A DNA stretch of 64,000 nt. It comes from an uncultured Clostridia bacterium. Lineage in GTDB: Bacteria; Bacillota; Clostridia; Lachnospirales; Lachnospiraceae. The translations under genes and the position numbers were made by a program. Each line of letters begins with the position of its first letter. Position 1 is the stretch's first letter. The stretch covers positions 1 to 64,000 of the forward strand of contig CAOKVX010000003.1 of assembly GCA_948472945.1 (NCBI GenBank), in the 5' to 3' direction. The notes under the pieces are model-generated. The model searched no databases. It worked only from the letters and a program-made list of their open reading frames with translations, and was not told the origin of the DNA. Shown here one piece after another: positions 52,464 through 61,858 of the stretch.

Positions 52464-53480
52464 ATGGCACTGGAACCTATAAATGAAGGACATTTATTTC
52501 AGATTGAAGCAGGAGCTGAGGGAAGATTGAATGGACATAAGTTTGAAGAGATTGTAACAAATGAATTAAATAATATTGATTTAATGTGTAATGAGACGGT
52601 TCTTGAGTGTATCAGGCCAAATATATATTATGGTAATCCTGCAAAAGCGCTTATAGGCCATATTTCAAAAGATAAAGAAAAGGTTATAGATAAGTTTAGG
52701 GCTTATTGGCTTGGCGGACTGGCGACATCTGGAAAGGGAGCTGAATTATTGAATGAAGATGGGGTAAGGCTAAAAGCTTCAAAATCTGATATTCTTTTAG
52801 ATATAAATTATAATGATGGTACAAATGAGAAGATAGGTATATCTGTAAAATCTTGTTCAAATAATGCGCAGATGGCTTTAACAACAGTATCTGTTTTTTG
52901 TGAAATGTTGCGTGAAAATGGTATATGTGTTTCTAAAGATGCTGAAATAGGCTTAAAGATGTTTTGTGGGGAGGAAAATTATAGGCCTAAAGACGGATAT
53001 ACTCCAAGCGATATATCAAATATACCATGTGATAGAATGGCCAGACCTGAACGATGGTATTGGGAGGAGCTTTCCGATTCTGTAAAACAAGAGTGGGCAA
53101 ATATATTAACGGTAAATCAAATAAAGATAACTATGATGTTATTACAATGTGCAAGAAATTATAAAACAGATAGTTATAAGCCGGCATATATATTACATGA
53201 ATGTGAGCGTCATATTGATATAGATGAGTGTAAAGTTGCAGTTATGTCTGTGGAAGAACTGGCAATGTATTCAAAAAATTTTGATTCATTTGGGGTAAAA
53301 TCACAACCGGTTAGAAAAGGTTCTTATAAAGGGATTGATTTAGCTATTCATCAATATCCGTATTTTGGTTTTGTTCAGTTTCAGCCTATTGGAAATAAAC
53401 AAAATTTTTCTGAACTGCAGTTTAATTTAAAGTCAAAATATTATAATAAGTTTGAAGAGTTAGAGCGAATGCTAAAATAA
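52464..53480 (+). CDS. Putative type II restriction endonuclease
   Basis: A 338-residue protein starting 10 bp after the methyltransferase, after GGGGGGAA. A PD-(D/E)xK-like core is visible at about 105-140: KSDILLDI, then a turn and GISVKS, where Lys follows a hydrophobic strand and Asp comes earlier. The C-terminus (YPYFGFVQFQPIGN) is unlike known families I recall. The call rests on the partner gene, size and core motif. AT-rich like its partner. Confidence 0.65.
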   Translation: MALEPINEGHLFQIEAGAEGRLNGHKFEEIVTNELNNIDLMCNETVLECIRPNIYYGNPAKALIGHISKDKEKVIDKFRAYWLGGLATSGKGAELLNEDGVRLKASKSDILLDINYNDGTNEKIGISVKSCSNNAQMALTTVSVFCEMLRENGICVSKDAEIGLKMFCGEENYRPKDGYTPSDISNIPCDRMARPERWYWEELSDSVKQEWANILTVNQIKITMMLLQCARNYKTDSYKPAYILHECERHIDIDECKVAVMSVEELAMYSKNFDSFGVKSQPVRKGSYKGIDLAIHQYPYFGFVQFQPIGNKQNFSELQFNLKSKYYNKFEELERMLK

Positions 53481-53540
53481 ATAGTGTATTAATATATATT
53501 TGATGGTAAAAAACTAATTTTAATTTGTAGGAGGACATCT

Positions 53541-55088
53541 ATGGCGGAAAATGTAAGGGCTGAATACAGCACAGAGACGGGAGAAGTAAAATGCAGGTTC
53601 AACAATAAGGTAGATTTTTGTGTCGGAACAGGCAGGGCGGGGCTTGCGCTCCAAAGGGAATATTTTGAGCAGCTGAAATTTGTGCAGGATATTATCGGTT
53701 TTAAGTATATAAGGGGACACGGCTTATTTACCGACGACATGGCAATATACCACGAATATGAACAGGACGGGGAAGTTATATCTGAGTATAATTTTACGTA
53801 CCTTGATTTGATAATGGACTCTTACATGGAACTTGGCATCAAGCCGTTCCTTGAATTGGGTTTCATGCCTGCAAAGATGGCATCGGGAGAACAGACGGTA
53901 TTTTACTGGAAAGGCAACGTAACGCCTCCGGCGGATTATGAAAAGTGGTGTAATCTGGTAAAGGCGACGCTTAACCATCTTATTGATAGATATGGCAGGG
54001 ACGAGGTCGTCACATGGCCGGTTGAAGTCTGGAATGAGCCAAACCTTCCGGGATTTTGGAAAGATGCAGACATGAAAGAATATTTTGTCCTATTTGAAAA
54101 ATCCTTTTATGCAGTCAAGGAAGTCGATAAATCGTTCAGGGTCGGCGGGCCTGCAATATGCGGGGTTAACGACGAGGAGTGGATAAGGGAGTTTATGGAA
54201 TTTTGCGACGGAAAGAGAATACCTGTTGATTTCATTACAAGACACCATTATACTACGGAGATGCCTGAAAGGTCGGGACACTATTCGTACCAGCAGCTTT
54301 CAAGTCCCGAGTACGGAAAAGAAAATCTGCATACAACGCGCACTATTGTTGACAGTTTTCCGGCGTATGCAGGAAAAGAAATACATATTACGGAATTTAA
54401 CACCTCGTATGTTCCCAACAACCCAATTCACGACACTAACTGCAACGCCGCTTATATTGCGCACCAGTTATCGTGGCTGGGAGACGATAACGAGTCGTAT
54501 TCATACTGGACTTTCGGCGATATATTCGAGGAGATGGGAGTACCGTTCACACCTTTTCACGGGGGATTCGGACTTGTAGCAAATGGGGTTATACCTAAAC
54601 CGACATTCTGGACATTTGCGTTTTTCAAAAAGCTGCAGGGAAAATGCATATTAAGGAGCGACGAGTCGGTCATAGTCGAGGGAGACGACGGCGTAATCCG
54701 TGGTGTAGTATGGAATCACGGGCAGGAGAGGACTGGAAAGACGATAGAGTTCAAGTGTGATATTGAGATTCAGGCGGCAGGCTGTAAGGAAGACTGCGCA
54801 GCAGATGCGGAATACATAATTGTGTCAAAAATTGTAGATGAAAATACATGCAATCCGCTCAAGATGTGGCATGAGATGGGCGAGCCGTCCTCGCTCACAC
54901 CGTCCCGGAAAGAGCTTCTAAAAGAGGCCGCAAATCCGTTTGTCCGCAGTGAGAATAAATTTGTGGAAGAAGGCGTGCTCACAGTTGAACAGAAAGTTGA
55001 GGAGTTTGGTGTAGTATATTTTGAATGCGAAAAAATAAACAGGGCAGGCGACAGGGGTTATTCCTACAACCGCTCGATACTTGCATAA
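53541..55088 (+). CDS. GH39 beta-xylosidase-like glycosidase
   Basis: A 515-residue cytosolic protein (no signal peptide). A TIM barrel with the acid/base Glu in WNEPNLPGFW and the nucleophile Glu in HITEFNTSY, both GH39 hallmarks. YWTFGDIFEEMG and a C-terminal beta region follow. It probably cuts beta-1,4-xylosides from imported xylooligosaccharides. TAGGAGG precedes it. It stands right after the R-M pair and is convergent with two esterase genes. Confidence 0.9.
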   Translation: MAENVRAEYSTETGEVKCRFNNKVDFCVGTGRAGLALQREYFEQLKFVQDIIGFKYIRGHGLFTDDMAIYHEYEQDGEVISEYNFTYLDLIMDSYMELGIKPFLELGFMPAKMASGEQTVFYWKGNVTPPADYEKWCNLVKATLNHLIDRYGRDEVVTWPVEVWNEPNLPGFWKDADMKEYFVLFEKSFYAVKEVDKSFRVGGPAICGVNDEEWIREFMEFCDGKRIPVDFITRHHYTTEMPERSGHYSYQQLSSPEYGKENLHTTRTIVDSFPAYAGKEIHITEFNTSYVPNNPIHDTNCNAAYIAHQLSWLGDDNESYSYWTFGDIFEEMGVPFTPFHGGFGLVANGVIPKPTFWTFAFFKKLQGKCILRSDESVIVEGDDGVIRGVVWNHGQERTGKTIEFKCDIEIQAAGCKEDCAADAEYIIVSKIVDENTCNPLKMWHEMGEPSSLTPSRKELLKEAANPFVRSENKFVEEGVLTVEQKVEEFGVVYFECEKINRAGDRGYSYNRSILA

Positions 55089-55141
55089 AAATCCTGCTGT
55101 GTCTTTACCGGGTATTGAAAAAGTAAACCGAATAAAACCGG

Positions 55142-56356
55142 CTACCTTTGCAGCGTTGCAAGGAAAGCCCGAAGGCTGCGTCTCCATACATCCCACTCGT
55201 GATAACCGTGGGTTGTGAAAATGGATGCCCGCAGCCCTTTTTCAATATAAGGCGCAATATTTTTAGAGGCAACAGTGGCTCGATCCAATTCCGATAATCC
55301 GTACGATATGAATATAAGCGGGTAATCCTCGTTAACGCGGCTGACGTCTGACAAATATTCCGTAAAGTCCGCAAGTACATTTTTTATTATGAAGCCTCCA
55401 CTGAACATACCGACGCCGCAAAAGCAGTCAGGCCTGTAGAAAGCTATTGTCTGAGCCTGCATTGAGCCCATAGAAAGTCCGGCTATATAGCGCGACGACT
55501 TGTCCGCAATTGTATTGTAGTGCGAATCAATATAAGGAATACAGTCGTAAGTAATAACATCCTCGAGTGCGCCAAGAAGCGGGGAAAAGTGCTTTTTGCC
55601 GGTAAATGCATAGCCGTTGTTCATGACTACAATAATCTCAGGACATTCGCACGATGCAATCATATTGTCCAGAATATAATTGGCTTTGCCGTGCCATACC
55701 CAGCTTATCTCCGATTCTCCGGAACCGTGCTGCAGATATAAAACCGGATAGCGCTTTTCCCTGTTTTCCGTGTGGTAGCCGGGAGGAGTGTAGACAAGGG
55801 CGGTTCTAAGGGAGTCCGTTGTTTCAGAGTAGAATCTGTTAAAATGTACGGCTCCGTGCGGTACATCCTTTACATAATAAAAATCATCACCGTCCGGAAT
55901 CTCATAATAATTAATCGGGCAGAAGCAGCCGTAACCTATTGGAAGAAGCGGATTGATTCTCTCGTTTCCGTCGACAGAGTATTTGTGATAGTAAAAGCCT
56001 CCCGGATAATCTGTTAAAGTTACGGAGAACAGGCCGTTTTCTTTCTTTTGCATCGGCACGTCGTGCAATGGCGCTTTTGGACTGTAATTGATTAATGTGA
56101 CCTCTGACGCTCCGGGTGCAAGCATATTTATAGTCACGCTGCCGTCGGCATTGTATATGAGTCCCTTTTCAGTTTCAAAAAATGTTTGCTTTGAATAATC
56201 AATCGTTTCAACAGGCGCTATTGAAGAGAACCTCGGACTATCGGAAAATGTCACATGCCTGTTGCAAAAGCATGACATAAGCCGTTCAAAATTAACGTCT
56301 ATATGTCTGTTGTCAAAAAAGAGCGGTTCAAAAGTCAGTGACTGATTTTTTTTCAT
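55142..56356 (-). CDS. CE1-like esterase 2 with Ig-like N-terminus
   Basis: A 404-residue alpha/beta-hydrolase. N-terminal Ig/CBM48-like part (VTLINYSPKAPLHD, SVTLTDYPGGFYYHKY), then an esterase domain with nucleophile in GLSMGS and likely catalytic His in HGYHEWDVW. This is the XynZ/feruloyl-esterase architecture. No signal peptide is seen, so it should act on imported feruloylated or acetylated oligosaccharides. It starts inside the stop of the neighbouring esterase (ATGA), with GGGGAGG before it, so both are one operon. Confidence 0.82.
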   Translation of the reverse strand: MKKNQSLTFEPLFFDNRHIDVNFERLMSCFCNRHVTFSDSPRFSSIAPVETIDYSKQTFFETEKGLIYNADGSVTINMLAPGASEVTLINYSPKAPLHDVPMQKKENGLFSVTLTDYPGGFYYHKYSVDGNERINPLLPIGYGCFCPINYYEIPDGDDFYYVKDVPHGAVHFNRFYSETTDSLRTALVYTPPGYHTENREKRYPVLYLQHGSGESEISWVWHGKANYILDNMIASCECPEIIVVMNNGYAFTGKKHFSPLLGALEDVITYDCIPYIDSHYNTIADKSSRYIAGLSMGSMQAQTIAFYRPDCFCGVGMFSGGFIIKNVLADFTEYLSDVSRVNEDYPLIFISYGLSELDRATVASKNIAPYIEKGLRASIFTTHGYHEWDVWRRSLRAFLATLQR

Positions 56357-57516
56357 GATGATTTACCTCCCCTGAATAATCTGCAAATAAAATCTCTGGC
56401 AAGCTTGCGCCACACATCCCACTCGTGGAATCCCGGATGCGATGAATAATGCAGGGCCGGACCTGCTCCGTTTTTTTCAAGCTGTTTCAGTTTTGCCAAA
56501 GTATCGGTCCAGAAAGGCTCTTGTTCACCTGCGCCGACAAAAAATAAATCAAAATTTTTTGATATCAATTCGGGATTTAAAATATATTCCGAGCCGTCGT
56601 AGTCTGTCCCGACAATAGGCAGCGCGCCGCTGAATACGCCGACGGATGCAAATAAGTCAGGTCTTCGGACTGCGGTGCGCATTGCCTGTGCGCTTCCCAT
56701 TGAAAGTCCTGCGACTGCAAATGAGCTTCTGTCATTTAATATTCTGTAACGCTCTTTTAGCATCGGAATACAGTCATTTAACAGCATTTTTTCAAAATTT
56801 CCGGGGAACAAATCGCAAATAGGAGTGCCGCAGTATACGTACGAGCTGTTTATTACGACAAGCATCTCCTCGCACCTGTCCTCTGCAATAAGGTTGTCCA
56901 TTATGTTATTTATATGTCCATGCCATACCCAGCCCGTTTCGTTTTCGCCGACGCCGTGCTGTATGAATAAAACAGGGTATAATTTATCAGTGTTTTTATG
57001 ATATGACGGCGGGGTATAAATATAACAGCATCTTGTCCTGCCATTTTCGCCGCAGGTGAACTGTTCCATTACAATTTCGCCGTGAGGAACATTCTTTTCT
57101 ATGTAAAATGCACTGTCGTTATCCGGAATGTCAAAATAGTTGATAGGAGTAAAACATCCGTAGCCGATGGGAGCAAGGGGGTTTATTGTCTGTACTCCGT
57201 CTACGTAATAGTGGTGGTAGTGGAAACCGGGAGCAATGCCGTTAACCGTGACCTGCCAAAGTCCGTCCGAATTTTTTGACATTTCATACCTATCCACACC
57301 CATACTGCCTCCAAGTCCCGCAACCGCAACTGAAGATGCATTCGGAAAATCACATGTGAAAGTGACGCTTCCGTCGTCATTTGTAACTATGCCTTTCGGA
57401 AAATACTGCAGAGGAAGCGAAGGGTCTTCAAAATGTTCGCCTGTGGCCCACTTATCAAGCGGCTCGTATATTAGCATTTGTGAATAAAACACAGGGTTAT
57501 CGTATAATTTCTCCAT
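56353..57516 (-). CDS. CE1-like esterase 1 with Ig-like N-terminus
   Basis: A 387-residue paralogue of esterase 2: Ig-like front (VTFTCDFPNASSVAVAG), IAPGFHYHHYYVDG, nucleophile GLSMGS and His in HPGFHEWDVW. It is first in a two-gene minus-strand operon. Upstream are a GAACGCTT/AAGCGTTC inverted repeat and a pair of direct repeats that may be regulator sites. Substrate specificity of the two copies may differ; identities of ferulate or acetate are not readable. Confidence 0.82.
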   Translation of the reverse strand: MEKLYDNPVFYSQMLIYEPLDKWATGEHFEDPSLPLQYFPKGIVTNDDGSVTFTCDFPNASSVAVAGLGGSMGVDRYEMSKNSDGLWQVTVNGIAPGFHYHHYYVDGVQTINPLAPIGYGCFTPINYFDIPDNDSAFYIEKNVPHGEIVMEQFTCGENGRTRCCYIYTPPSYHKNTDKLYPVLFIQHGVGENETGWVWHGHINNIMDNLIAEDRCEEMLVVINSSYVYCGTPICDLFPGNFEKMLLNDCIPMLKERYRILNDRSSFAVAGLSMGSAQAMRTAVRRPDLFASVGVFSGALPIVGTDYDGSEYILNPELISKNFDLFFVGAGEQEPFWTDTLAKLKQLEKNGAGPALHYSSHPGFHEWDVWRKLARDFICRLFRGGKSS

Positions 57517-57547
57517 TTAAAACAGCCTCCCATATATTTTTTCCGGC

Positions 57548-57648
57548 GAACGCTTATGCTTTAAGCGTTCCTTAAAATTTGTATACATTTCATACGTAAA
57601 CATAATGATGTTAATCAGTTAATTTATTGATATTTATCAGTTAAATTA
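57548..57648 (-). promoter_or_regulatory. Operator-like repeats upstream of the esterase operon
   Basis: A perfect inverted repeat, GAACGCTT at 57548-57555 and AAGCGTTC at 57563-57570, sits in the leader region of the esterase operon. Further upstream, ATCAGTTAAwTTA occurs twice as direct repeats at 57614-57626 and 57636-57648, 22 bp apart, about two helical turns, the spacing AraC-type activators use. Confidence 0.45.
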
Positions 57649-57806
57649 AAGTATAAATTAAATAAAATATGTTTGCAACAAAAGACTTGTCTAATTATGA
57701 AAAAAATGCTATTCTATGTTTTAGGTTTAATTGTAATTATGTAATATTTGTATATGCATAGTTTTAGTAAATAACAAGAACATAATATGGATAAGGAGTA
57801 GTGGAA

Positions 57807-58316
57807 ATGAGCGATAGTTTATTGAAGCAATGGAGAGACGTGGCGTACGGACAGGAGATGCAGGGAAAGAAAGGACAGGTCTTCTGGACTCATTATTTTG
57901 AACTTGAAAAGGGAATATATGAACAGCTTCTCGCAGAGCCTGACAATGTAGTAACGGGAACGGTAAGTGAGCTTGCAGAAAAATATGGTCTCGATATTAT
58001 GCATATGACAGGATTTCTTGACGGAATTAACGACAGCCTTAAGGAGCCTAACCCTATAGATGACATGACAGAAGATACGCAGGTTAATCTCGGCTTTGAA
58101 CCTGAAAAATTGTACTACAATATGGTGGATTGTAAGGCCGAGTGGCTTTATCTGCTTCCGCAGTGGGACGATATACTGACGGAGGAGAGAAGAAAAGAGT
58201 TATACAAGGAGCAGAAAGCTTCGGGAACTATTGTCAAGGAAAAGAAAGTAGGACGCAACGACCCTTGTCCTTGCGGCAGCGGCAAAAAATACAAGTTTTG
58301 CTGTATGAAAGGCTGA
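57807..58316 (+). CDS. SEC-C-motif protein
   Basis: A 169-residue protein ending in the SEC-C zinc motif [17 protein letters not shown] (Cys-x-Cys and Cys-Cys zinc ligands). The rest is helical with no recognised domain. The motif also ends SecA and several nucleic-acid-linked proteins. ATG 57807 has AAGGAG upstream; GTG 57801 is less likely. Confidence 0.85.
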   Translation: MSDSLLKQWRDVAYGQEMQGKKGQVFWTHYFELEKGIYEQLLAEPDNVVTGTVSELAEKYGLDIMHMTGFLDGINDSLKEPNPIDDMTEDTQVNLGFEPEKLYYNMVDCKAEWLYLLPQWDDILTEERRKELYKEQKASGTIVKEKKVGRNDPCPCGSGKKYKFCCMKG

Positions 58317-58364
58317 CAAACAGCAATTGTATTATTTTAAAATTCGCTTCATAATTATAAACAA

Positions 58365-58397
58365 AACGCACATTTCTGATATTTGAAAATGTGCGTT
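58365..58397 (-). terminator. Bidirectional terminator between convergent genes
   Basis: AACGCACATTT pairs with AAATGTGCGTT. On the minus strand it is followed by TTGTTTATAATT, so it is a good terminator for the aldolase gene; on the plus strand it is followed by ATATTATATTT and would also serve the SEC-C gene. Confidence 0.72.
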
Positions 58398-58485
58398 ATA
58401 TTATATTTACCTTTATTATTATTGCAATATATAATTTAATAAACAGTTAAATAATCAGTAAAATAATCAGATTCATGTCATATGA

Positions 58486-59466
58486 CTACTGCTTTCTTCT
58501 TGATAAATGAATCGTGAATCCACTGTATAACCCGTCAATATACAAAAATGTACATACGCCGTTCTCGTCGTATCTTGCGGTCTCCTCCAAGAATTTTACG
58601 CCCTTTAATCCCAGATGGAATCTGGCGCGTTCAATAGAATTTGTGAGAATTGCAATGTGGCCGTTCTCTCCCGTAAATACTTTCTTGTCAAACAACAGTT
58701 CAATACCGTCCCCTGCAAAATAGCCGACCTTTCCGGGAGCATCAGTCGTTTTAAAGCCGAACAGTCTGTCAAAAGCAGAAGCGAGGGAGTTTGCCTCTGA
58801 TTTTGATTCAGTGTTGATTCCAACATGCCGAACCTCAAAACCAAGCATTGTCATTACGGCCTCTGAAGTCAGTCTGGTTATCTCGTCAAATTTGCCGTCT
58901 GCTATTAATTTGTCGCTGACCATCCAGCTGCCTCCACAGGCTATAATTTTAGGAAATGCAAGATAACTGTTGAGATTTGAGGCGTTGATTCCGCCTGTAG
59001 GCATAAATTTCATACCGGTATAAGGTGCGGACATGGCTTTAATCATAGGAAGACCGCCCGCCGCTTCGGCAGGAAAAAATTTGACAACGTCAAGCCCAAG
59101 TGATATTGCCGTTTCAATATCGGTTGGATTGGCGCAGCCCGGTGTTACGGGAATACCCATGTCTACACAGTGTTTTACAACCTCCGGGTTAAGTCCCGGG
59201 CTGACAATGAAAGAGGCGCCTGCAGATATTGCCTCGTCCGCCTGTGAAGTGGTGAGAACGGTACCCGCCCCGATAAGCATGTCGGGATATTCTTTTGCCA
59301 TAATACTAATGGCATCCTTTGCAGCCGGCGTCCTGAAAGTCACCTCTGCACATGGAAGTCCTCCGTCGCACAGCGCCTTTGCCAGAGGGGCGGCATCTTT
59401 TGCATCGTTGATTTTAACAACGGGAACAATTCCCATGAGCGAAATTTTTTCAAGTACTTTATTCAT
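58486..59466 (-). CDS. eda: KDPG/KHG aldolase fused to a VOC-like domain
   Basis: A 326-residue protein. Residues 1-205 are a class I KDPG aldolase: AEVTFRT (proton-transfer Glu), and the Schiff-base Lys in DVVKFFPAEA, GGINASNL and GGSWMV. From about 215 a second domain (VRHVGINTESKSEANSLAS, GHIAILTN, FLYIDGLYSGFTIHL) looks like a glyoxalase/VOC half-barrel. The aldolase would split KDPG to pyruvate and glyceraldehyde-3-phosphate in uronate catabolism. ATG 59466 starts MNKVLEKIS; the extended upstream frame lacks a ribosome site. The VOC part may bind a metal or only stabilise. Confidence 0.88.
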   Translation of the reverse strand: MNKVLEKISLMGIVPVVKINDAKDAAPLAKALCDGGLPCAEVTFRTPAAKDAISIMAKEYPDMLIGAGTVLTTSQADEAISAGASFIVSPGLNPEVVKHCVDMGIPVTPGCANPTDIETAISLGLDVVKFFPAEAAGGLPMIKAMSAPYTGMKFMPTGGINASNLNSYLAFPKIIACGGSWMVSDKLIADGKFDEITRLTSEAVMTMLGFEVRHVGINTESKSEANSLASAFDRLFGFKTTDAPGKVGYFAGDGIELLFDKKVFTGENGHIAILTNSIERARFHLGLKGVKFLEETARYDENGVCTFLYIDGLYSGFTIHLSRRKQ

Positions 59467-59699
59467 AATAATCACCGTTTCCTTTTCATAAAATATATAT
59501 AGGATATTTACCATACGGTAAATGGTATTTACATATTACAACTATATATATTGTGTTGTCAACCAAGCAAAAAATTATAAATTTCATTAAGTATTCTATT
59601 AGAAAATCATAATTAAACGGTTGTTCCGTCAATAAATTGGTGAAACTGGAAATAATAACGTGAGTATGATATAGTTTTAATGATAGGAGGGTAAGTAAA

Positions 59700-59945
59700 A
59701 TGGATGATAATATGGAAGTTAACAAAACAACAGAGATGCTTTTTAAAATACTGGATGCAGAAACAATGAAAGAAAAGCTTGAACTTATGAGCGTGTACAG
59801 GGACGAGCTTGACACCAAAACATTAGGAAATATAGCTGCATCGTACGATATTGTTGCCGGTTATAAAGATGACGACGAGCTTTTTGAGCAGATTGAACAA
59901 TATTTTATGCTGCGCAGCCGATATGAGACGGACAGATTAAGATAA
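59700..59945 (+). CDS. Small acidic helical protein of unknown function
   Basis: An 81-residue cytosolic protein, helical and acidic (ETMKEKLELMSVYRDEL, DDDELFEQIEQYFMLR). TAGGAGGG precedes the ATG well, so it is likely expressed. I do not recognise it. It lies alone between the aldolase and recA. Confidence 0.7.
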   Translation: MDDNMEVNKTTEMLFKILDAETMKEKLELMSVYRDELDTKTLGNIAASYDIVAGYKDDDELFEQIEQYFMLRSRYETDRLR

Positions 59946-59984
59946 TCTGCACAAAAAATGACAAAAGATTTGTGAAATACTCCT

Positions 59985-60006
59985 ATTTGCCTGACGTAAG
60001 GCAAAT
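59985..60006. terminator. 8-bp perfect inverted repeat before recA
   Basis: ATTTGCCT at 59985-59992 and AGGCAAAT at 59999-60006 with a 6-bp spacer; no T-tract. Likely a weak terminator for the small gene or a binding site. Confidence 0.4.
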
Positions 60007-60047
60007 GATATAATAAAACAAAATAATCTATATGAGAAAAATATCTG

Positions 60048-60101
60048 TTGACAAACATACGTTTCTGTATTAATATTTAAAACACAAGAACATTAGTTCG
60101 G
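60048..60101 (+). promoter_or_regulatory. recA promoter and LexA box
   Basis: TTGACA at 60048-60053, 17-bp spacer, TAATAT at 60071-60076. Then GAAC-ATTA-GTTC at 60088-60099 matches the Gram-positive SOS box core GAACN4GTTC just downstream of the predicted start. LexA bound there would block transcription until DNA damage. Confidence 0.85.
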
Positions 60102-60120
60102 TTATTGAAAGGGGAGGCAT

Positions 60121-61164
60121 ATGGCTGACAATAATAAACTTAAAGCGTTGGAATCTGCGCTTGCGCAGTTGGAAAAACAATATGGAAAAGGCACTGTAAT
60201 GAAACTTGGGGATAAGAATGCGGCCCTCAATGTTGAGACTATACCTACAGGTTCGCTGAGTCTTGATATTGCACTTGGGGCGGGCGGTGTTCCAAGGGGA
60301 AGAGTGGTAGAGATATATGGACCGGAGTCGAGCGGTAAAACAACAGTTGCTCTCCATATAGTTGCGGAGGTACAAAAGAGTGGCGGTATAGCGGGATTTG
60401 TCGATGCTGAACATGCTCTTGACCCGGTATATGCCTCCAACATAGGCGTTGATATTGACAATTTGTACGTTTCGCAGCCGGATAATGGCGAACAGGCCCT
60501 TGAGATTACCGAGACAATGGTAAGGTCGGGCGCTATGGATGTTATAATTGTGGACTCTGTTGCAGCGCTTGTCCCAAGGGCCGAGATAGACGGAGAGATG
60601 GGAGATTCCCATGTGGGATTACAGGCGAGGCTTATGTCTCAAGCTTTGCGTAAGCTTACTCCGGTTGTGAGTAAATCGGGTTGCATAGTAATATTTATCA
60701 ATCAGCTGCGTGAAAAAGTAGGAGTAATGTTCGGTAATCCGGAGACGACGACGGGAGGACGTGCTCTGAAGTTCTATGCGTCGGTCAGGATGGACGTGAG
60801 AAGAATTGAGACGTTGAAGCAGAGCGGTGAATGTATTGGCAACAGAACAAGAATAAAGGTTGTCAAGAATAAGGTTGCGCCTCCTTTTCAGGAAGCCGAA
60901 TTCGATATTATGTTCGGAAAAGGGATATCGAAAGAAGGGGATATACTCGACCTCGCCGTCAAGAAGAGCATTGTAGATAAAAGCGGAGCATGGTTTTCTT
61001 ATAATGGTGACAAGATAGGACAGGGACGGGAGAACGCAAAGAATTATCTTGCGGCGAATCCTGCAGTTTGCAGTGATATAGAGGCAAAGATAAGGGAGCT
61101 GTTCAGGCCGGAGCCCGCTGACGTTTTAGATGACGATGAAATCCCGGCAGATCCGGAAGTGTAA
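60121..61164 (+). CDS. recA: Recombinase RecA
   Basis: A 347-residue recombinase. Walker [10 protein letters not shown], Walker [17 protein letters not shown]2 region [13 protein letters not shown], and the acidic C-terminus [14 protein letters not shown]. It forms filaments on ssDNA, drives strand exchange and triggers LexA self-cleavage. GGGGAGG lies just before the start. RecX follows 3 bp later in the same operon. Confidence 0.98.
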   Translation: MADNNKLKALESALAQLEKQYGKGTVMKLGDKNAALNVETIPTGSLSLDIALGAGGVPRGRVVEIYGPESSGKTTVALHIVAEVQKSGGIAGFVDAEHALDPVYASNIGVDIDNLYVSQPDNGEQALEITETMVRSGAMDVIIVDSVAALVPRAEIDGEMGDSHVGLQARLMSQALRKLTPVVSKSGCIVIFINQLREKVGVMFGNPETTTGGRALKFYASVRMDVRRIETLKQSGECIGNRTRIKVVKNKVAPPFQEAEFDIMFGKGISKEGDILDLAVKKSIVDKSGAWFSYNGDKIGQGRENAKNYLAANPAVCSDIEAKIRELFRPEPADVLDDDEIPADPEV

Positions 61165-61167
61165 TAT

Positions 61168-61644
61168 ATGGCTGATAAGAAACAGGATGAATTATACAAA
61201 GACGCGCTGTCCGTATCACTCAGATATATTTCGCACAGGGACCGAACTGAATTTGAAGTAATAACCCGGTTGGGAAAGGACGGATATCCGGAAAGTGTTA
61301 AAGACAGGGTTTTGGCGTTTCTCAAGGAACAGGGTTATGTGAATGACAGAAGATACACGGAATATTACATAGTGTGCTATAAGGATAGAAGAAGTAAAAG
61401 GCGTATTCTGCAGGAGCTTAAAAACAAGGGCGTTGATGATGAACTGCTGAATGAAGTTGTGGAAACTGCAGACATAGATACGTCTGAGGCAGTGCGTAAT
61501 GCCCTTAAAAAGCAGATGGCAAAGAGGGGAATACATAATATAGATAATATTTCATACAATGAAAAAAATAGGATTATGGCTGCTCTTTTCAGGCAGGGGT
61601 ATTCCGCAGAGGATATAAGAAAGCATATGGAAATATACGATTAA
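61168..61644 (+). CDS. recX: RecA regulator RecX
   Basis: A 158-residue helical protein with repeated three-helix units, such as ALSVSLRYISHRDRTEFEVITRL and FLKEQGYVNDRRYTEYYI. RecX modulates RecA filaments. It begins 3 bp after recA, with no separate ribosome site except GTGTAATAT, implying coupling. It shares the SOS control of recA. Confidence 0.9.
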   Translation: MADKKQDELYKDALSVSLRYISHRDRTEFEVITRLGKDGYPESVKDRVLAFLKEQGYVNDRRYTEYYIVCYKDRRSKRRILQELKNKGVDDELLNEVVETADIDTSEAVRNALKKQMAKRGIHNIDNISYNEKNRIMAALFRQGYSAEDIRKHMEIYD

Positions 61645-61779
61645 TTAACTATACCGGAGACTTGATTACATTTAAGTGATATGATGCCCCGGAGACCGCA
61701 CATTCTTTATTATATTATGAGTTACTTTTTATGGGTTATTAATATAATTTTATGATAAAAAATCGCAGAACTATAAAAC

Positions 61780-61808
61780 TTGACATGTAACTCAAAAACG
61801 TATAAAAT
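61780..61808 (+). promoter_or_regulatory. Promoter of rny
   Basis: TTGACA at 61780-61785, 17-bp spacer, TAAAAT at 61803-61808, about 50 bp before the GTG start. Confidence 0.75.
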
Positions 61809-61858
61809 TATAATGTTGTAATTATGTACAATGAAAATATAATAAAGGAGGTGCTCCT

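Noticed and set aside
50965-53540. Integrative element carrying the R-M pair
   Set aside because: No integrase, direct repeats or tRNA border could be seen; base composition alone supports transfer but not a specific element.
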